Shown here piece after piece: positions 1-11,072 of a stretch of 64,000 nt of DNA (position 1 is its first letter; each line of letters starts with the position of its first letter). The stretch comes from Desulfosporosinus meridiei DSM 13257. Lineage in GTDB: Bacteria > Bacillota > Desulfitobacteriia > Desulfitobacteriales > Desulfitobacteriaceae. Below the pieces are notes generated by a model. It saw only the letters and a list, made by a program, of their open reading frames with translations. It searched no databases and had not been told where the DNA came from. Location: the NCBI RefSeq assembly GCF_000231385.2, contig NC_018515.1, positions 1,182,501 through 1,246,500 of the forward strand, written 5' to 3'. The translations under genes and the position numbers were made by a program.

Positions 1-2860
<2,860 letters not shown>

Positions 2861-2963
2861 AAATCGAGACGCTAGGTGAGTGGCTCAAATTCTTAGACAA
2901 TACTAGATAGACTCTGTGCAGTTTTGAGAGAACAGCAATCGAAAGAAAGCGATATCTCAGACA

Positions 2964-3079
2964 TCTGGTGATTATGCCGGAGGGGTTCCACCCGTTCCCA
3001 TACCGAACACGGAAGTTAAGACCTCCAGGGCCGATGATACTTGGGGCATAGCCCCTGGGAAAGTAGGTTATCGCCAGGT
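2964..3079 (+). rRNA. rrf: 5S ribosomal RNA
   Basis: A 116-base 5S rRNA follows the 23S gene after about 100 bases. The terminal stem TCTGGTGAT...ATCGCCAGGT closes on itself, and the conserved loop with CCCGTTCCCATACCGAACACGGAAGTTAAG is intact. No tRNA gene lies between 23S and 5S or directly after 5S. Confidence 0.96.
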
Positions 3080-3089
3080 AAAACAAGCG

Positions 3090-3122
3090 AAAGATCATCT
3101 CGTTAGAGATGGTCTTTCTTTA
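3090..3122 (+). terminator. Rho-independent terminator of the rRNA operon
   Basis: An 11-base stem (AAGATCATCTC with GAGATGGTCTT, one G-T pair) around a GTTA loop is followed by TCTTTAT. It begins about ten bases after the 5S gene and is the natural end of the rRNA transcript. Confidence 0.85.
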
Positions 3123-3154
3123 TGTTCATCCTTCCACCTCATATGGGGTGTCTT

Positions 3155-3178
3155 AAATTCGCCCACGTGGGCGAATTT
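3155..3178. repeat. Perfect 24-bp palindrome
   Basis: A perfect inverted repeat with no spacer, AAATTCGCCCAC and its complement, lies just past the rRNA terminator at the left edge of a structured stretch. It could mark the end of an inserted element or be a protein-binding site; nothing in the sequence decides this. Confidence 0.6.
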
Positions 3179-3345
3179 GGGGAGCCGGGATTCCACCCTT
3201 CGGGAGTATGCGTTATAAGACGCAGTGTGGCGAAAGGCTCCCCTTCGCCACGAAGTGATTCTTTGTGGTTGGTGGCACTCATCCTCCGCCGCTAAGGATT
3301 CTTTGAGGGATCAGCGGCTTCGGCGAAACTCTCCACCGGAGACTT
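3179..3345 (+). other. Structured non-coding stretch after the rRNA operon
   Basis: No gene is seen here, but nested inverted repeats are dense. GGGGAGCC (3179-3186) pairs with GGCTCCCC (3236-3243) and encloses TGCGT/ACGCA (3209-3224). Further on GCCGCT (3288-3293) pairs with AGCGGC (3313-3318), and TCTCC/GGAGA follows near 3330-3342. The stretch sits between two copies of the 5S tail. It may be a structured RNA or a small inserted element; the strand is assumed from the rRNA direction. Confidence 0.4.
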
Positions 3346-3373
3346 TCGTCACAGGACACTAGCGTGCCTTTCG

Positions 3374-3425
3374 TATCGCCAGGTAACAAGCGAAAGAACT
3401 ATCTCTAACGATGTAGTTCTTTCTG
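3374..3425 (+). repeat. Second copy of the 5S 3' end and terminator
   Basis: TATCGCCAGGTAACAAGCGAAAGA repeats the end of the 5S gene and following spacer (from 3069) with two bases deleted. It is followed by a different but equivalent terminator hairpin (AAGAACTA...TAGTTCTT, then TCT). Only the tail is present, not a whole 5S gene, so this looks like a remnant of a second rRNA operon end or of a duplication split by inserted sequence. Confidence 0.7.
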
Positions 3426-3624
3426 TGTCGAATCATACTGAACGATAAGATCTTGGGCCCGGATTTCCACTCGTTGTATTCGAACGGCTTGAGTTAATTT
3501 TCGTGCTTATCCTGTGTTTTGAGGTTAAACGTGACAGCTTTGTCATTGTCAATACTAGAGGAAAAAGGTATATTTATTATAGGTAGTCAACACGATATTA
3601 CATAAGTGTTGAGGAAGGTGTGTA

Positions 3625-3867
3625 TTGAAAATGGAAGACAGAGTAATATTCACTTTAAAGCATATTTTAGCAAAGAAGAAGAGAAGGATAACCCTAGAGA
3701 GTCGTTTGCGGGAAGACTTATTTGTAGATTCGTTAGATATGGTGATGATCATTGCGGATCTGGAGGACGAATTCGAGATAACCATTACTGATGATGATTT
3801 TGCAAATGTGGTTACGGTCAATGATATTGTAGAAAAGTTGAGAGATAGAGGTTTAACCGACTACTGA
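3625..3867 (+). CDS. Acyl carrier protein-like small protein
   Basis: An 80-residue acidic protein with the shape of an acyl or peptidyl carrier. The phosphopantetheine attachment motif DSL lies at residues 35-37 (Ser36 as the likely modified serine), followed by a helix rich in Met, Ile and Asp and by the typical segment FEITITDDD. A TTG start is preferred because GAGGAAGG ends six bases before it; an ATG two codons later is the alternative. It stands alone, with no fatty-acid or polyketide synthase gene nearby, so the acyl partner is unknown. It is not necessarily the housekeeping AcpP, which normally sits in a fab cluster. Confidence 0.8.
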   Translation: MKMEDRVIFTLKHILAKKKRRITLESRLREDLFVDSLDMVMIIADLEDEFEITITDDDFANVVTVNDIVEKLRDRGLTDY

Positions 3868-3956
3868 TACTTTTCAATTTCTTCTTCCGGTTCTTATTGG
3901 TTTACTATAATGGTCATTTTAACTCAAGTTACTCGTTTTCAAACAATGCTTTCGAG

Positions 3957-3990
3957 AGGACAAAAGGTGCAAACCTTTTGTCCTTTCTTT
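3957..3990 (+). terminator. Terminator downstream of the carrier protein gene
   Basis: A perfect 12-base stem AGGACAAAAGGT/ACCTTTTGTCCT with a GCAA tetraloop is followed by TTCTTT. It ends the carrier-protein transcript about 90 bases after its stop codon. Confidence 0.75.
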
Positions 3991-4013
3991 GCCAAAGGCT
4001 TAGGCAAAAAAAG

Positions 4014-4050
4014 AATGACGTTCAAATTGTTATCAAATTGAACGTCATTT
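4014..4050. terminator. Second hairpin between convergent genes
   Basis: A 12-base inverted repeat AATGACGTTCAA/TTGAACGTCATT with a 12-base loop, T-rich on both sides. It lies between the forward carrier-protein gene and the reverse gene ending at 4100, so it can serve both strands. Confidence 0.6.
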
Positions 4051-4099
4051 CTTGTCTTTTGGCTAAGGTGATTTCTAAATTCTAGTTGGCTCTTTAATT

Positions 4100-4573
4100 C
4101 TAGATCAGTCCTGTTGATTCATATGAACATCTTTCCAGAACACTAGAATGAGAATTGGCTTTGTCTACATAGAATTTAGCCATTTTATGAGCATCTTCTA
4201 ATGTATCAAAAATTAAGAGAGTGTAATTGAATAAAACTCTATTTTTTACATGATGCGCAAGGTGAGGTATTCCGCTTTGCTTGGCAAGTGAAAGCAATAC
4301 GGGTTTCCTACCAATTCTCATGAGAATACTTAGGGCATCTAGAGATACGCATTTGTCTGTCATCGAAATTGAAATAGCTTTCTGCATATTACACTTGTTG
4401 TTGTTTTCGACATTAAGGTTATTCTTCTGGCGATGTTCAACCCACTCATCAGACATTTTGCTGTATAAATCGGATACTCCTTCTACCGCAAGTGTAAACT
4501 TTCCTTTTAATGATTCTGGCATATTCTCGTATTCCACCGGGGTAACTCCAATCACTATATTTCTCTTTCCCAC
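4100..4573 (-). CDS. Hypothetical protein, 157 residues
   Basis: I do not recognise this protein. It starts with GTG, with GAGGAGTGG nine bases upstream. No membrane segment, signal peptide or classic catalytic motif is visible. The N-terminal third (NIVIGVTPVEYENMPESLKG) looks globular; a charged Asn/Lys-rich stretch at residues 48-62 could be a linker, and the C-terminal part alternates strands and helices (VLFNYTLLIFDTLEDAHKMA). It is monocistronic, with its own hairpin downstream and an AT-rich stretch upstream. Confidence 0.6.
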   Translation of the reverse strand: MGKRNIVIGVTPVEYENMPESLKGKFTLAVEGVSDLYSKMSDEWVEHRQKNNLNVENNNKCNMQKAISISMTDKCVSLDALSILMRIGRKPVLLSLAKQSGIPHLAHHVKNRVLFNYTLLIFDTLEDAHKMAKFYVDKANSHSSVLERCSYESTGLI

Positions 4574-4599
4574 GTTTCCCCACTCCTCGCCATAAATAT

Positions 4600-5057
4600 T
4601 TTATATACATAGATCGACAAAATATATTGACAACTGCTTAAATTATTTGCTCAAAATCTTAAGAAACAATGCATAAAATTATAAATATAACAGTAAGCTG
4701 TACTTAGGGCGGAGCATTAACCCTAATATGTTAGTTTATTCATAAAAAGTTATAATTTATTGACCTAAATTAGTTTTGAATGTTTAGCCAATTCTTAATT
4801 ATCTTGACAACATTATATACTTTGCGATACAAAAATTCAATGGCTATTTACAGAAAAATTCTTGTTTTTAGAAAAACATATTTTCGATACCCAGAGAAGA
4901 AAATCTGATATGGCAGTCTAATCAAGGGAAACTCTATCCAATAATAAAAGTACAAAAGAATAATATCCGTATGCTCTTTGTCATTAAGACAAGAGTATAC
5001 GGATATTATAAGTTTTAGACAATATTTAAATTTGAGAACATGTACTACTGATTCAAT
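4600..5057. other. AT-rich intergenic stretch with one long hairpin
   Basis: No coding sequence is supported in these 458 bases. The only clear structure is a 20-base stem at 4962-5007 (AATATCCGTAT...ATACGGATATT, one bulge and one G-T pair). Read on the reverse strand it is followed by TTCTTTTG, so it probably terminates the reverse gene that ends at 5058. Confidence 0.5.
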
Positions 5058-5324
5058 CTAATTAATAATATAACGTCTCCACGGGATACTGCGTAGGTTT
5101 ACCTTGGCAAGAAGGCTAACTATATTTTTTCGTCCATACCAGGTCGGTTTTCCTTGTGTGTCCTGGCTCATCAGGACGATTGGCATGCCTGGAAAAACGT
5201 GACGATAAGCATTCATAGCCTTTTGAAGCTCACTAGTACTTTGGAATACTTGGGGCTTAACCGTAACAATAGCTAAAGTATCATCCTTTACTTTAACAAT
5301 GGCACCTTCAATTTGATAACTCAT
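5058..5324 (-). CDS. Hypothetical protein, 88 residues
   Basis: A small soluble protein without a recognised family. The gene is well supported: AAGGAGGTGA ends six bases before the ATG and there is a hairpin just after the stop. The protein opens with strand-like segments (IEGAIVKVKDDTLAIVTVKP), has a probable helix at residues 29-42, then PGMPIVLMSQDTQGKPTWYG, and ends in a basic tail. It has no Cys and no membrane segment. The upstream leader on this strand contains a weak GGGGCTT/AACCCC pairing before a T-rich run (about 5350-5400), which might act as an attenuator. Confidence 0.6.
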   Translation of the reverse strand: MSYQIEGAIVKVKDDTLAIVTVKPQVFQSTSELQKAMNAYRHVFPGMPIVLMSQDTQGKPTWYGRKNIVSLLAKVNLRSIPWRRYIIN

Positions 5325-5799
5325 AAAAAATCACCTCCTTAAAATAAACAAAAGGGGTTCGAGTTTTCTTTAAATTCTCAAGATCTTACAAAAGAAGGAA
5401 GCCCCTGAATTTAATTAGTTCTAGGAATAATCGAGTAGCTAATTATAGACATCGTTTAATGGGTATTTTATTATAGCATGTCCGGGTTCATCTCGGATTA
5501 CGCATCGATGAAAAAAGCAACCGATAATGATTTTATCAAGAACAACCAAATCATTCAATGGGATATTTAAGAATTAAAGTAGATTAAATTTTAAAAATTA
5601 ACTGTTTATTACAACAAACCATGTATAAAAATGGTAAAATAGACTCGATGCAATTAATAAATAATCTAGTGGTCAAATCTCTCTCCCAGAACGAGAAAAA
5701 TGGTCAATTCGAACCAGGTTCGCCTGCATGAGGTGACGAGAAAAAGATCAGAATAGATACTAAGTTTTCGAAAGAAGGCAATGTACATAGTCTTATTGG
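5325..5799. other. Intergenic region between divergent genes
   Basis: No gene is supported in 475 bases between the reverse gene starting at 5324 and the forward gene starting at 5800. It must hold both promoters. A reverse-strand TATAAT-like box lies near 5470-5480 and a forward GGTAAAAT near 5632-5640, but neither has a convincing -35 partner. Confidence 0.3.
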
Positions 5800-6516
5800 A
5801 TGAGAAAGAGAGTAAGAGCTTTGAAGAAGATAATTGTTTACTTACTAATACCCTTACTGGTGCTGACTTTAGCCATTATTACTTATATTAAAGTCCAACC
5901 CTTAACCGGTATAAGCAAGATTAAAAACGGTACAGTGAAAGCTGTAATTCTTGGGGAGTCTATCGCTGTTAGTCAAGGTGCTTCAGACCCTTTAACAACT
6001 GGGTGGAATTCCAATCTTGAGAAATCCCTTTTAAACAAGTACTCAAACAAAATAGAATGGGATAACAAAGCTTCAGCAGGAGAACTTGTGGATTATTGCT
6101 TAAAGAGAGCAACTGAGATAGAAAGTACTACAGATGCTGTGTTTATTTGCTCAGGAAGAATTGATAGAAATTTTGAAACTCCCGAACAGTTCAGTAATAA
6201 ATACACGCGGTTGATCTATGACATTAAAAGCAGAGCGCCGGGTGCTGACATATTTTGTGTTGTTGAACCACCTATGGTTTCCACAGATGAATCATTGTTT
6301 TTGGCAATCAGAGCAGTAATAATTAATGTTTCCGCTGCAACTGAATCAAACGTGTTGGATGTTTGGAGTGCATTTCCAGAGGATCAAGTAACTTTGAATA
6401 AATTATTGATGGACGGACTTCATCCCAATGATGAAGGATATAAGTTAATGTCGGATTATATTTATAATCGATTAGTTTTGATGGTTGATGCATTAAAGTG
6501 GAAATTTCCACTTTAA
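5800..6516 (+). CDS. SGNH/GDSL-type hydrolase, membrane-anchored
   Basis: A 238-residue protein with a basic start and one hydrophobic segment at about residues 9-28, so the catalytic part probably lies outside the membrane. The SGNH fold is indicated by the block I nucleophile in ILGESIA (Ser54) and the C-terminal block V DGLHPNDEGY with Asp205 and His208 of the triad. Block III, usually GxND, is replaced by SGRID, so the oxyanion-hole Asn is not obvious. Likely substrates are acyl or acetyl esters of envelope polymers, which is inference. The ribosome site before the ATG is weak. The gene is monocistronic. Confidence 0.75.
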   Translation: MRKRVRALKKIIVYLLIPLLVLTLAIITYIKVQPLTGISKIKNGTVKAVILGESIAVSQGASDPLTTGWNSNLEKSLLNKYSNKIEWDNKASAGELVDYCLKRATEIESTTDAVFICSGRIDRNFETPEQFSNKYTRLIYDIKSRAPGADIFCVVEPPMVSTDESLFLAIRAVIINVSAATESNVLDVWSAFPEDQVTLNKLLMDGLHPNDEGYKLMSDYIYNRLVLMVDALKWKFPL

Positions 6517-6620
6517 CATATCAAAAGCAAGAGATATGAATCATTCCCAGGAAAAATTCATATCTCAATTTTTGTAATTATTCTTGGCTTTATATTATCA
6601 AACAAATCCGAAATAGGGGC

Positions 6621-7217
6621 TCAAGTTTTAGCAAAATATTTATCAATTATTTTTTCGGCTAATTTTTTGTGGGCATTTGCTTGAGCTATCAGCATTATGA
6701 CAACTAAAAATAACTCGGCTGTGTCTTTACCATCTTTATCGATGGTCTGGGTCTTTTCTTTGATCATAGTTGCCTTGTCTATTAGTCTTTCATCAAAGGA
6801 AGCTAATTCAATATTTTTTACTTCCAGAAAAGTTGAGTAGATGTCTTCAAGGGAAATTAAATCATCTTCCGGAGTTTCAATATTGTTAAGAACTGGTTCA
6901 AATAAACTCTTGATATCGTTAATAGACAAAATGTTTTTAAGATAATACACAAGGATTAAGAGAATTATATGTCGTTTATTGTATTTCTTTTTTACTGGAG
7001 ACATTACAAGCCCAGCTTTGGTATAGTTGTTGATCATTGTCTTAGTTAGGATTTTGTCTTGGTCGTCTCTCTTTTGGTTGCTCAGACCGCTTTCCATGAA
7101 AGAAGTTAGCTGTTCCATGTATAGGTCGATGTCCGGAATATCAGTGATCTTAATATCTTGGGTTAAGGATAATTCTTCTACTAATTGTTTAAGGGCCTTT
7201 TCATCGAATTGCATCAT
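6621..7217 (-). CDS. DUF1836-type protein
   Basis: A 198-residue soluble protein. Residues 25-110 resemble DUF1836: ITDIPDIDLYMEQLTSFME, a helix-turn-helix-like segment with ILTKTMINNYTKAGLV, then KKYNKRHIILLILVYYLKNILSI. That domain recalls a MerR-type DNA-binding fold, so a regulatory role is possible. The C-terminal half is helical and has no recognised motif. GAGGTG lies about five bases before the first of two adjacent ATG codons. No operon partner is present on this strand. Confidence 0.7.
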   Translation of the reverse strand: MMQFDEKALKQLVEELSLTQDIKITDIPDIDLYMEQLTSFMESGLSNQKRDDQDKILTKTMINNYTKAGLVMSPVKKKYNKRHIILLILVYYLKNILSINDIKSLFEPVLNNIETPEDDLISLEDIYSTFLEVKNIELASFDERLIDKATMIKEKTQTIDKDGKDTAELFLVVIMLIAQANAHKKLAEKIIDKYFAKT

Positions 7218-7609
7218 TAATCACCTCGAATAAATTATAGAGCATAGGAACCCTTATTTCAAGATAATATATAACATAACATGTAGTATTTGAAGCTACA
7301 TTGAGAGAAGTAGAGAGATATTAACTAACAAGGGCAAATCTAAACCAAAAAGGAATGTAGTAATTAAAACCGGAACTTGAGGTTAATTTAAACAGATGTT
7401 ATTATATAACCATAGCAATGACGCAAGGGAATATAGAAAGGAGGTACATAATTAATTTTTTTATTTAGTAGAATACTTAATACTTGTAACCTTTTAGCTA
7501 TCTTAAAGCCTCTATATTATGAAGGATAGTACGCGGTTTCTTTCGTGAAGGTTAACACATAGTTTACCCTTAGCGCTGCTCTTCTAATGTAAAAACAGGG
7601 GGCGAATAT
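7218..7609. other. Intergenic region before the pspA operon
   Basis: No gene is supported. A strong GGAGG (about 7440) is followed by no start codon in range and only a few sense codons. The promoter of the downstream stress operon must lie here, but I could not fix a convincing -35/-10 pair. Confidence 0.3.
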
Positions 7610-7708
7610 ATGTTTGACAGAACTGGTTTCAAAAAGTATAGAGATGAATTGATCTTTATAGGATTATCGGTGTTGGTGGTCTTTGGAATTAGTCTATTAT
7701 CAAGATGA
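7610..7708 (+). CDS. Small single-span membrane protein, 32 residues
   Basis: A short frame whose ATG follows CAGGGGGCG by six bases. The product begins MFDRTGFKKYRDEL, a charged amphipathic head, and continues into one hydrophobic helix (LIFIGLSVLVVFGISLL) ending in SR. It lies 40 bases before pspA on the same strand. A PspA-type system senses membrane stress through membrane partners, so a membrane peptide co-expressed with it could be a sensor or anchor; this is inference. No family is recognised. Confidence 0.55.
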   Translation: MFDRTGFKKYRDELIFIGLSVLVVFGISLLSR

Positions 7709-7748
7709 TGTTTACTCATTATCAGACAAGCAAAGGAGTGTAAGTTTT

Positions 7749-8426
7749 ATGGGTTTATTTAAAAGGGTTAGTGACAATATCAGAGCAAATCTAAATTCTC
7801 TACTGGATAAGGCAGAGGAACCCGAAAAAATGCTAGATCAATACCTAAGGGATATGGAGGAGGATATAGCGGATGCTGAGGCTGCTGTAGCAAGGCAGTT
7901 GGCTGTGGCTTGGAAGTTCAAGGCCCAATTGGATGATGCCCTGGCAATGGTTGAGAAACGAGGGAATCAAGCTATAGAGGCCTTAAACAGAGAACGAGAA
8001 GACCTAGCCCGCAAAGCCCTTGAAGATAAACGACTTAATAAAGCTAAGGCTGAGGATTACCAAGTACAGTACCAAAGCTGCAATTCTACGGCAGAAAAGC
8101 TTAGGGCAGAGTTGCAAGAAATGAAAAATGAATACGAGAAGCTGCGGATTAAACGAGATGCTTTGGTGTCAAGGGTTGAGGCAGCCAAAGCTCAAAAAGA
8201 AATCTATGGAGTCATGAATGGTTTTGGAACTAAAGGTTCTCGTCGTAATTTTGAAAGAATGGAGGAGAAAGTCCTCCGAATGGAAGCAGAGGCCTATGTG
8301 GCTCAAGATTTATCTGAGAAAGCTAAAAGTCTCGATCTGGAATTGGAAGCACTAGGAAATGATCAGATTGGCATAGAGAAGGAATTATCTGAATTGAAAG
8401 AGAATCTTACAAAAAAGAAGGAATAA
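7749..8426 (+). CDS. pspA: PspA/IM30 family membrane-stress protein
   Basis: A 225-residue coiled-coil protein of the PspA/Vipp1 family, which binds stressed membranes from the cytoplasmic side and keeps them ion-tight. It begins MGLFKRVSDNIRANLNSLLD, the amphipathic membrane-binding helix, followed by the family signature KAEEPEKMLDQYLRDME and long charged helices to the end. The start at 7749 is chosen because AAGGAG lies ten bases upstream and the family begins here; an in-frame upstream start would add 22 unrelated residues. NfeD and flotillin genes follow, a common partnership for envelope stress. Confidence 0.92.
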   Translation: MGLFKRVSDNIRANLNSLLDKAEEPEKMLDQYLRDMEEDIADAEAAVARQLAVAWKFKAQLDDALAMVEKRGNQAIEALNREREDLARKALEDKRLNKAKAEDYQVQYQSCNSTAEKLRAELQEMKNEYEKLRIKRDALVSRVEAAKAQKEIYGVMNGFGTKGSRRNFERMEEKVLRMEAEAYVAQDLSEKAKSLDLELEALGNDQIGIEKELSELKENLTKKKE

Positions 8427-8508
8427 GATACACTTATCGATCACGTATTTATTCCGGTAACTTAATATCCTATCATTTGATTTCAAAGCACATGGAGGGG
8501 GAGGTAGA

Positions 8509-9033
8509 GTGCTTGACATCTACTGGATTTGTTTAATCGGTGGAGTACTGTTTGCACTGGTAACCATAATATTTGGGGATATTTTAGGCGACATATTTGG
8601 TGGTTTCTTCGACGTCCTCTCCATGGATCACCTGGATTTTCTGCAGCCGATGGTTCTAGTTGGAGGGATCACAGTCTTTGGGGGCTCGGGGATTATGCTG
8701 AGTCGATACACCTCGCTAGAGCTCATCCCAGTGGTCATTATTTCTGTAGTGATTTCGCTGGCAGTTTCAGTCTTAGTTTATTTTTCTTATGTCAGACCCA
8801 TGAAAAATTGTGAAAACTCTACGGGTTATTCGATGAAAGATCTCGTTGGCAAAATAGGTGAGGTAAGTGTTCCTATTCCTGTTAAAGGCTATGGAGAAGT
8901 GGTCATGAAAGTGGGAGCAGGAAACACTAACCAAATTGCCGGCAATCTCGAACAAGAAGAGCTACCCGCCGGAACTCGGGTAGTGGTTGGAGAAACAAAA
9001 GAAGGTATACTTTTTGTTTTCCGTTATGAGTAG
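8509..9033 (+). CDS. NfeD-like membrane protein
   Basis: A 174-residue NfeD-family protein. Three hydrophobic segments lie at about residues 4-24, 45-63 and 72-95, followed by a soluble OB-fold domain (about 108-174) with MKDLVGKIGEVSVPIPVKGYGEV. The long ClpP-like protease domain of larger NfeD proteins is absent, as in YuaF. The start is GTG with GGAGGGGGAGG just upstream. NfeD partners of flotillins are thought to help organise flotillin membrane domains. The flotillin gene begins 20 bases after this stop. Confidence 0.85.
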   Translation: MLDIYWICLIGGVLFALVTIIFGDILGDIFGGFFDVLSMDHLDFLQPMVLVGGITVFGGSGIMLSRYTSLELIPVVIISVVISLAVSVLVYFSYVRPMKNCENSTGYSMKDLVGKIGEVSVPIPVKGYGEVVMKVGAGNTNQIAGNLEQEELPAGTRVVVGETKEGILFVFRYE

Positions 9034-9052
9034 ATTGAGAGGAGAGGTAATC

Positions 9053-10555
9053 ATGGAGATTTTAGGACTTGGGGTACTCGCAATTCCTATGGCTGTGTTG
9101 GGGGTTATTCTCGTATTAGGAATGGCCTTTTGGGCCAGGTATAAAACTGTTGGCCCTGATGAGGCTATGATTGTTACAGGTTCTTATTTAGGGAGCAAGA
9201 ATGTCCATACAGACGAATCGAGTAGAAAGATAAAAATCATCCGAGGCGGTGGAGCTTTTATCCTCCCTATTTTCCAACAAGCCCAGTTTATTTCCCTGCT
9301 ATCGCATAAACTAGATGTTACTACCCCGGAAGTATATACAGAACAGGGTGTACCGGTGATGGCTGATGGAGTGGCAATTATAAAAATCGGCGGGTCTGTA
9401 GAGGATGTAGCTACGGCGGCGGAGCAATTCATGGGTAAACCTACCGAATCTATACAGCAGGAAGCCCAGGAGGTATTAGAGGGGCATTTGAGGGCAATAT
9501 TAGGAACGATGACTGTTGAGGAAGTTTACCGCAATAGGGACAAATTTGCTCAGGAAGTTCAAGGAGTGGCAGCTAAGGACCTGAAGAAAATGGGATTACA
9601 GATTGTATCCTTTACCATTAAAGATATCCGAGATAAAAACGGCTATCTGGAAGCCCTTGGTAAACCCAGGATTGCTGCTGTAAAAAGGGATGCGGAAGTT
9701 GCGGAAGCGCAAGCCGTTCGAGATGCCCGGATCCAAAAAGCTAAAGCTACCGAAGAAGGACAGAGAGCTGAGTTACTTAGAGATACAAGCATTGCTGAAG
9801 CCACCAAAGAGAAGGAACTCAAAGTAGCCTCCTATAAAAAAGATCAGGACACGGCAATGGCAGAAGCCGACCAAGCCTACCATATCCAAGAGGCTCGCTC
9901 TCAGCAACAGGTTATTGAAGAACAAATGAAGGTTTCCTTAGTTAGAAAGGAAAAAGAGATAGAAATTGAGGAAAAGGAAATTCTGCGCCGAGAGAAACAA
10001 TATGACGCTGAAGTTAAAAAGAAGGCAGATGCTGATAGATATTCAGTTGAACAGGCTGCTGAAGCCGACAAAGCTAAGCGAATGCGGGAAGCCGATGCTC
10101 TAAAATATAGGATCGAGGCTGAAGCAAAGGCCAATGCCGAACAAAAACGTTTAGAAGGGCTGGCAATCGCTGAGGCAGAAAAAGCTAAAGGAACGGCAGA
10201 AGCAGAGGTCGTTAGGCTCAAAGGTTTAGCTGAAGCGGAAGCTAAAGAAAAGCTGGCTGAAGCCTTTGAAAAATTTGGTCAGGCCGCTGTACTCGACATT
10301 ATCGTCAAAATGCTGCCTGAACTGGCCGGAAAGGTTGCTGAACCTTTGAAATCCATCGATAAACTGACGGTAGTAGATACCGGTCATGGGGAAGGAGCGG
10401 CAAGGGTTAGCAATTATGTTACCTCGCTGATGGCAACTGCTCCTGCGATGTTGAAAAGTGTATCCGGGATTGATCTGGAAAGCATGGTTAAACGGCTGAC
10501 AAAGGAGCCTGATAACTATGTAGAACAAAAGGCTGAAGATAAACAACAGGTTTAG
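9053..10555 (+). CDS. floT: Flotillin family protein
   Basis: A 500-residue flotillin like Bacillus YuaG. A hydrophobic N-terminal segment (MEILGLGVLAIPMAVLGVIL) anchors it. The SPFH/PHB domain follows with residues such as FILPIFQQAQFISLLSHKLDV, then a long coiled coil of Ala, Glu and Lys repeats (about 225-410) and a C-terminal domain. The start at 9053 has GAGAGGAGAGG before it; a frame extending 22 residues upstream overlaps nfeD and is less likely. Flotillins scaffold membrane microdomains. The gene ends the operon with the 32-residue peptide, pspA and nfeD. Confidence 0.92.
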   Translation: MEILGLGVLAIPMAVLGVILVLGMAFWARYKTVGPDEAMIVTGSYLGSKNVHTDESSRKIKIIRGGGAFILPIFQQAQFISLLSHKLDVTTPEVYTEQGVPVMADGVAIIKIGGSVEDVATAAEQFMGKPTESIQQEAQEVLEGHLRAILGTMTVEEVYRNRDKFAQEVQGVAAKDLKKMGLQIVSFTIKDIRDKNGYLEALGKPRIAAVKRDAEVAEAQAVRDARIQKAKATEEGQRAELLRDTSIAEATKEKELKVASYKKDQDTAMAEADQAYHIQEARSQQQVIEEQMKVSLVRKEKEIEIEEKEILRREKQYDAEVKKKADADRYSVEQAAEADKAKRMREADALKYRIEAEAKANAEQKRLEGLAIAEAEKAKGTAEAEVVRLKGLAEAEAKEKLAEAFEKFGQAAVLDIIVKMLPELAGKVAEPLKSIDKLTVVDTGHGEGAARVSNYVTSLMATAPAMLKSVSGIDLESMVKRLTKEPDNYVEQKAEDKQQV

Positions 10556-10561
10556 AAAGAA

Positions 10562-10600
10562 AGCAGGCTGCATGTTAAACATGTAGCCTGCTAGTTTCTT
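10562..10600 (+). terminator. Terminator of the pspA-nfeD-flotillin operon
   Basis: A 14-base stem AGCAGGCTGCATGT/ACATGTAGCCTGCT with one G-T pair and a short TAA loop, followed by AGTTTCTT. It begins six bases after the flotillin stop codon. Confidence 0.85.
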
Positions 10601-10654
10601 ACTAAGTATAGTCTTAATTAAATCCAAAATGACGGAATAAACTTAATCTCACCA

Positions 10655-10693
10655 AGCAAAAACCGAATGTTATCACAGCGATGGGTTTTTGCT
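10655..10693 (-). terminator. Possible terminator of the reverse gene
   Basis: A 10-base inverted repeat AGCAAAAACC/GGTTTTTGCT with a 19-base loop lies directly after the stop codon of the reverse gene ending at 10700. The T-run within the arm suits the reverse direction. Confidence 0.45.
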
Positions 10694-10699
10694 GACTTA

Positions 10700-10951
10700 T
10701 CAGAAGTTTTTTGATTTCTGTATCTTCTTACTCTTGTCTGTAATCAAGGGGCCATATTTCTCCCATTCTTCGGGTGTCATCATTCGAGTCAGGCATTCAC
10801 TGACCAAAGGGGGTGATTCTTCTTTTCCACATATCAATTGAGTGGTGTGTAGAGTCCCAGGTTTGTTTGCTTTTCCATACATAGCTATCAAGCGCCCTTT
10901 CGACTTTTTTCTACAGTTTACAAGATAAGGGAAATTAAGAGCATATGACAT
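10700..10951 (-). CDS. Hypothetical protein, up to 83 residues
   Basis: I do not recognise this small protein. It is hydrophilic with three Cys (residues 13, 41 and 53) and a C-terminal part EWEKYGPLITDKSKK. The first ATG lacks a ribosome site; an internal Met at residue 24 (MYGKANKPGT) follows GAAAGGGCG and may be the true start, giving about 60 residues. It has its own hairpin downstream. Confidence 0.4.
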   Translation of the reverse strand: MSYALNFPYLVNCRKKSKGRLIAMYGKANKPGTLHTTQLICGKEESPPLVSECLTRMMTPEEWEKYGPLITDKSKKIQKSKNF

Positions 10952-11072
10952 TAGTCATTATTTCGATAGGACTTTAAGCACGTTTTACGAATGGAAGGAA
11001 TACTCCATGTAATGATTACCCGGAATGTTACAATTCCAGTAAGCAAATTGTTCCAGAAGCCGCAGAGCGGCT

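Noticed and set aside
3897-4085. Forward frame of 62 codons after the carrier protein
   Set aside because: It runs through two terminator hairpins and lacks a ribosome site.
4281-4595. Forward frame opposite the reverse gene at 4100
   Set aside because: Antisense to a gene with a better start and ribosome site.
7430-7470. Strong GGAGG ribosome-like site without a gene
   Set aside because: Only five sense codons follow before a stop and no ATG, GTG or TTG is in range.
9901-10221. Long reverse frame within flotillin
   Set aside because: It mirrors the Ala/Glu/Lys coiled coil on the other strand and has no start signal.
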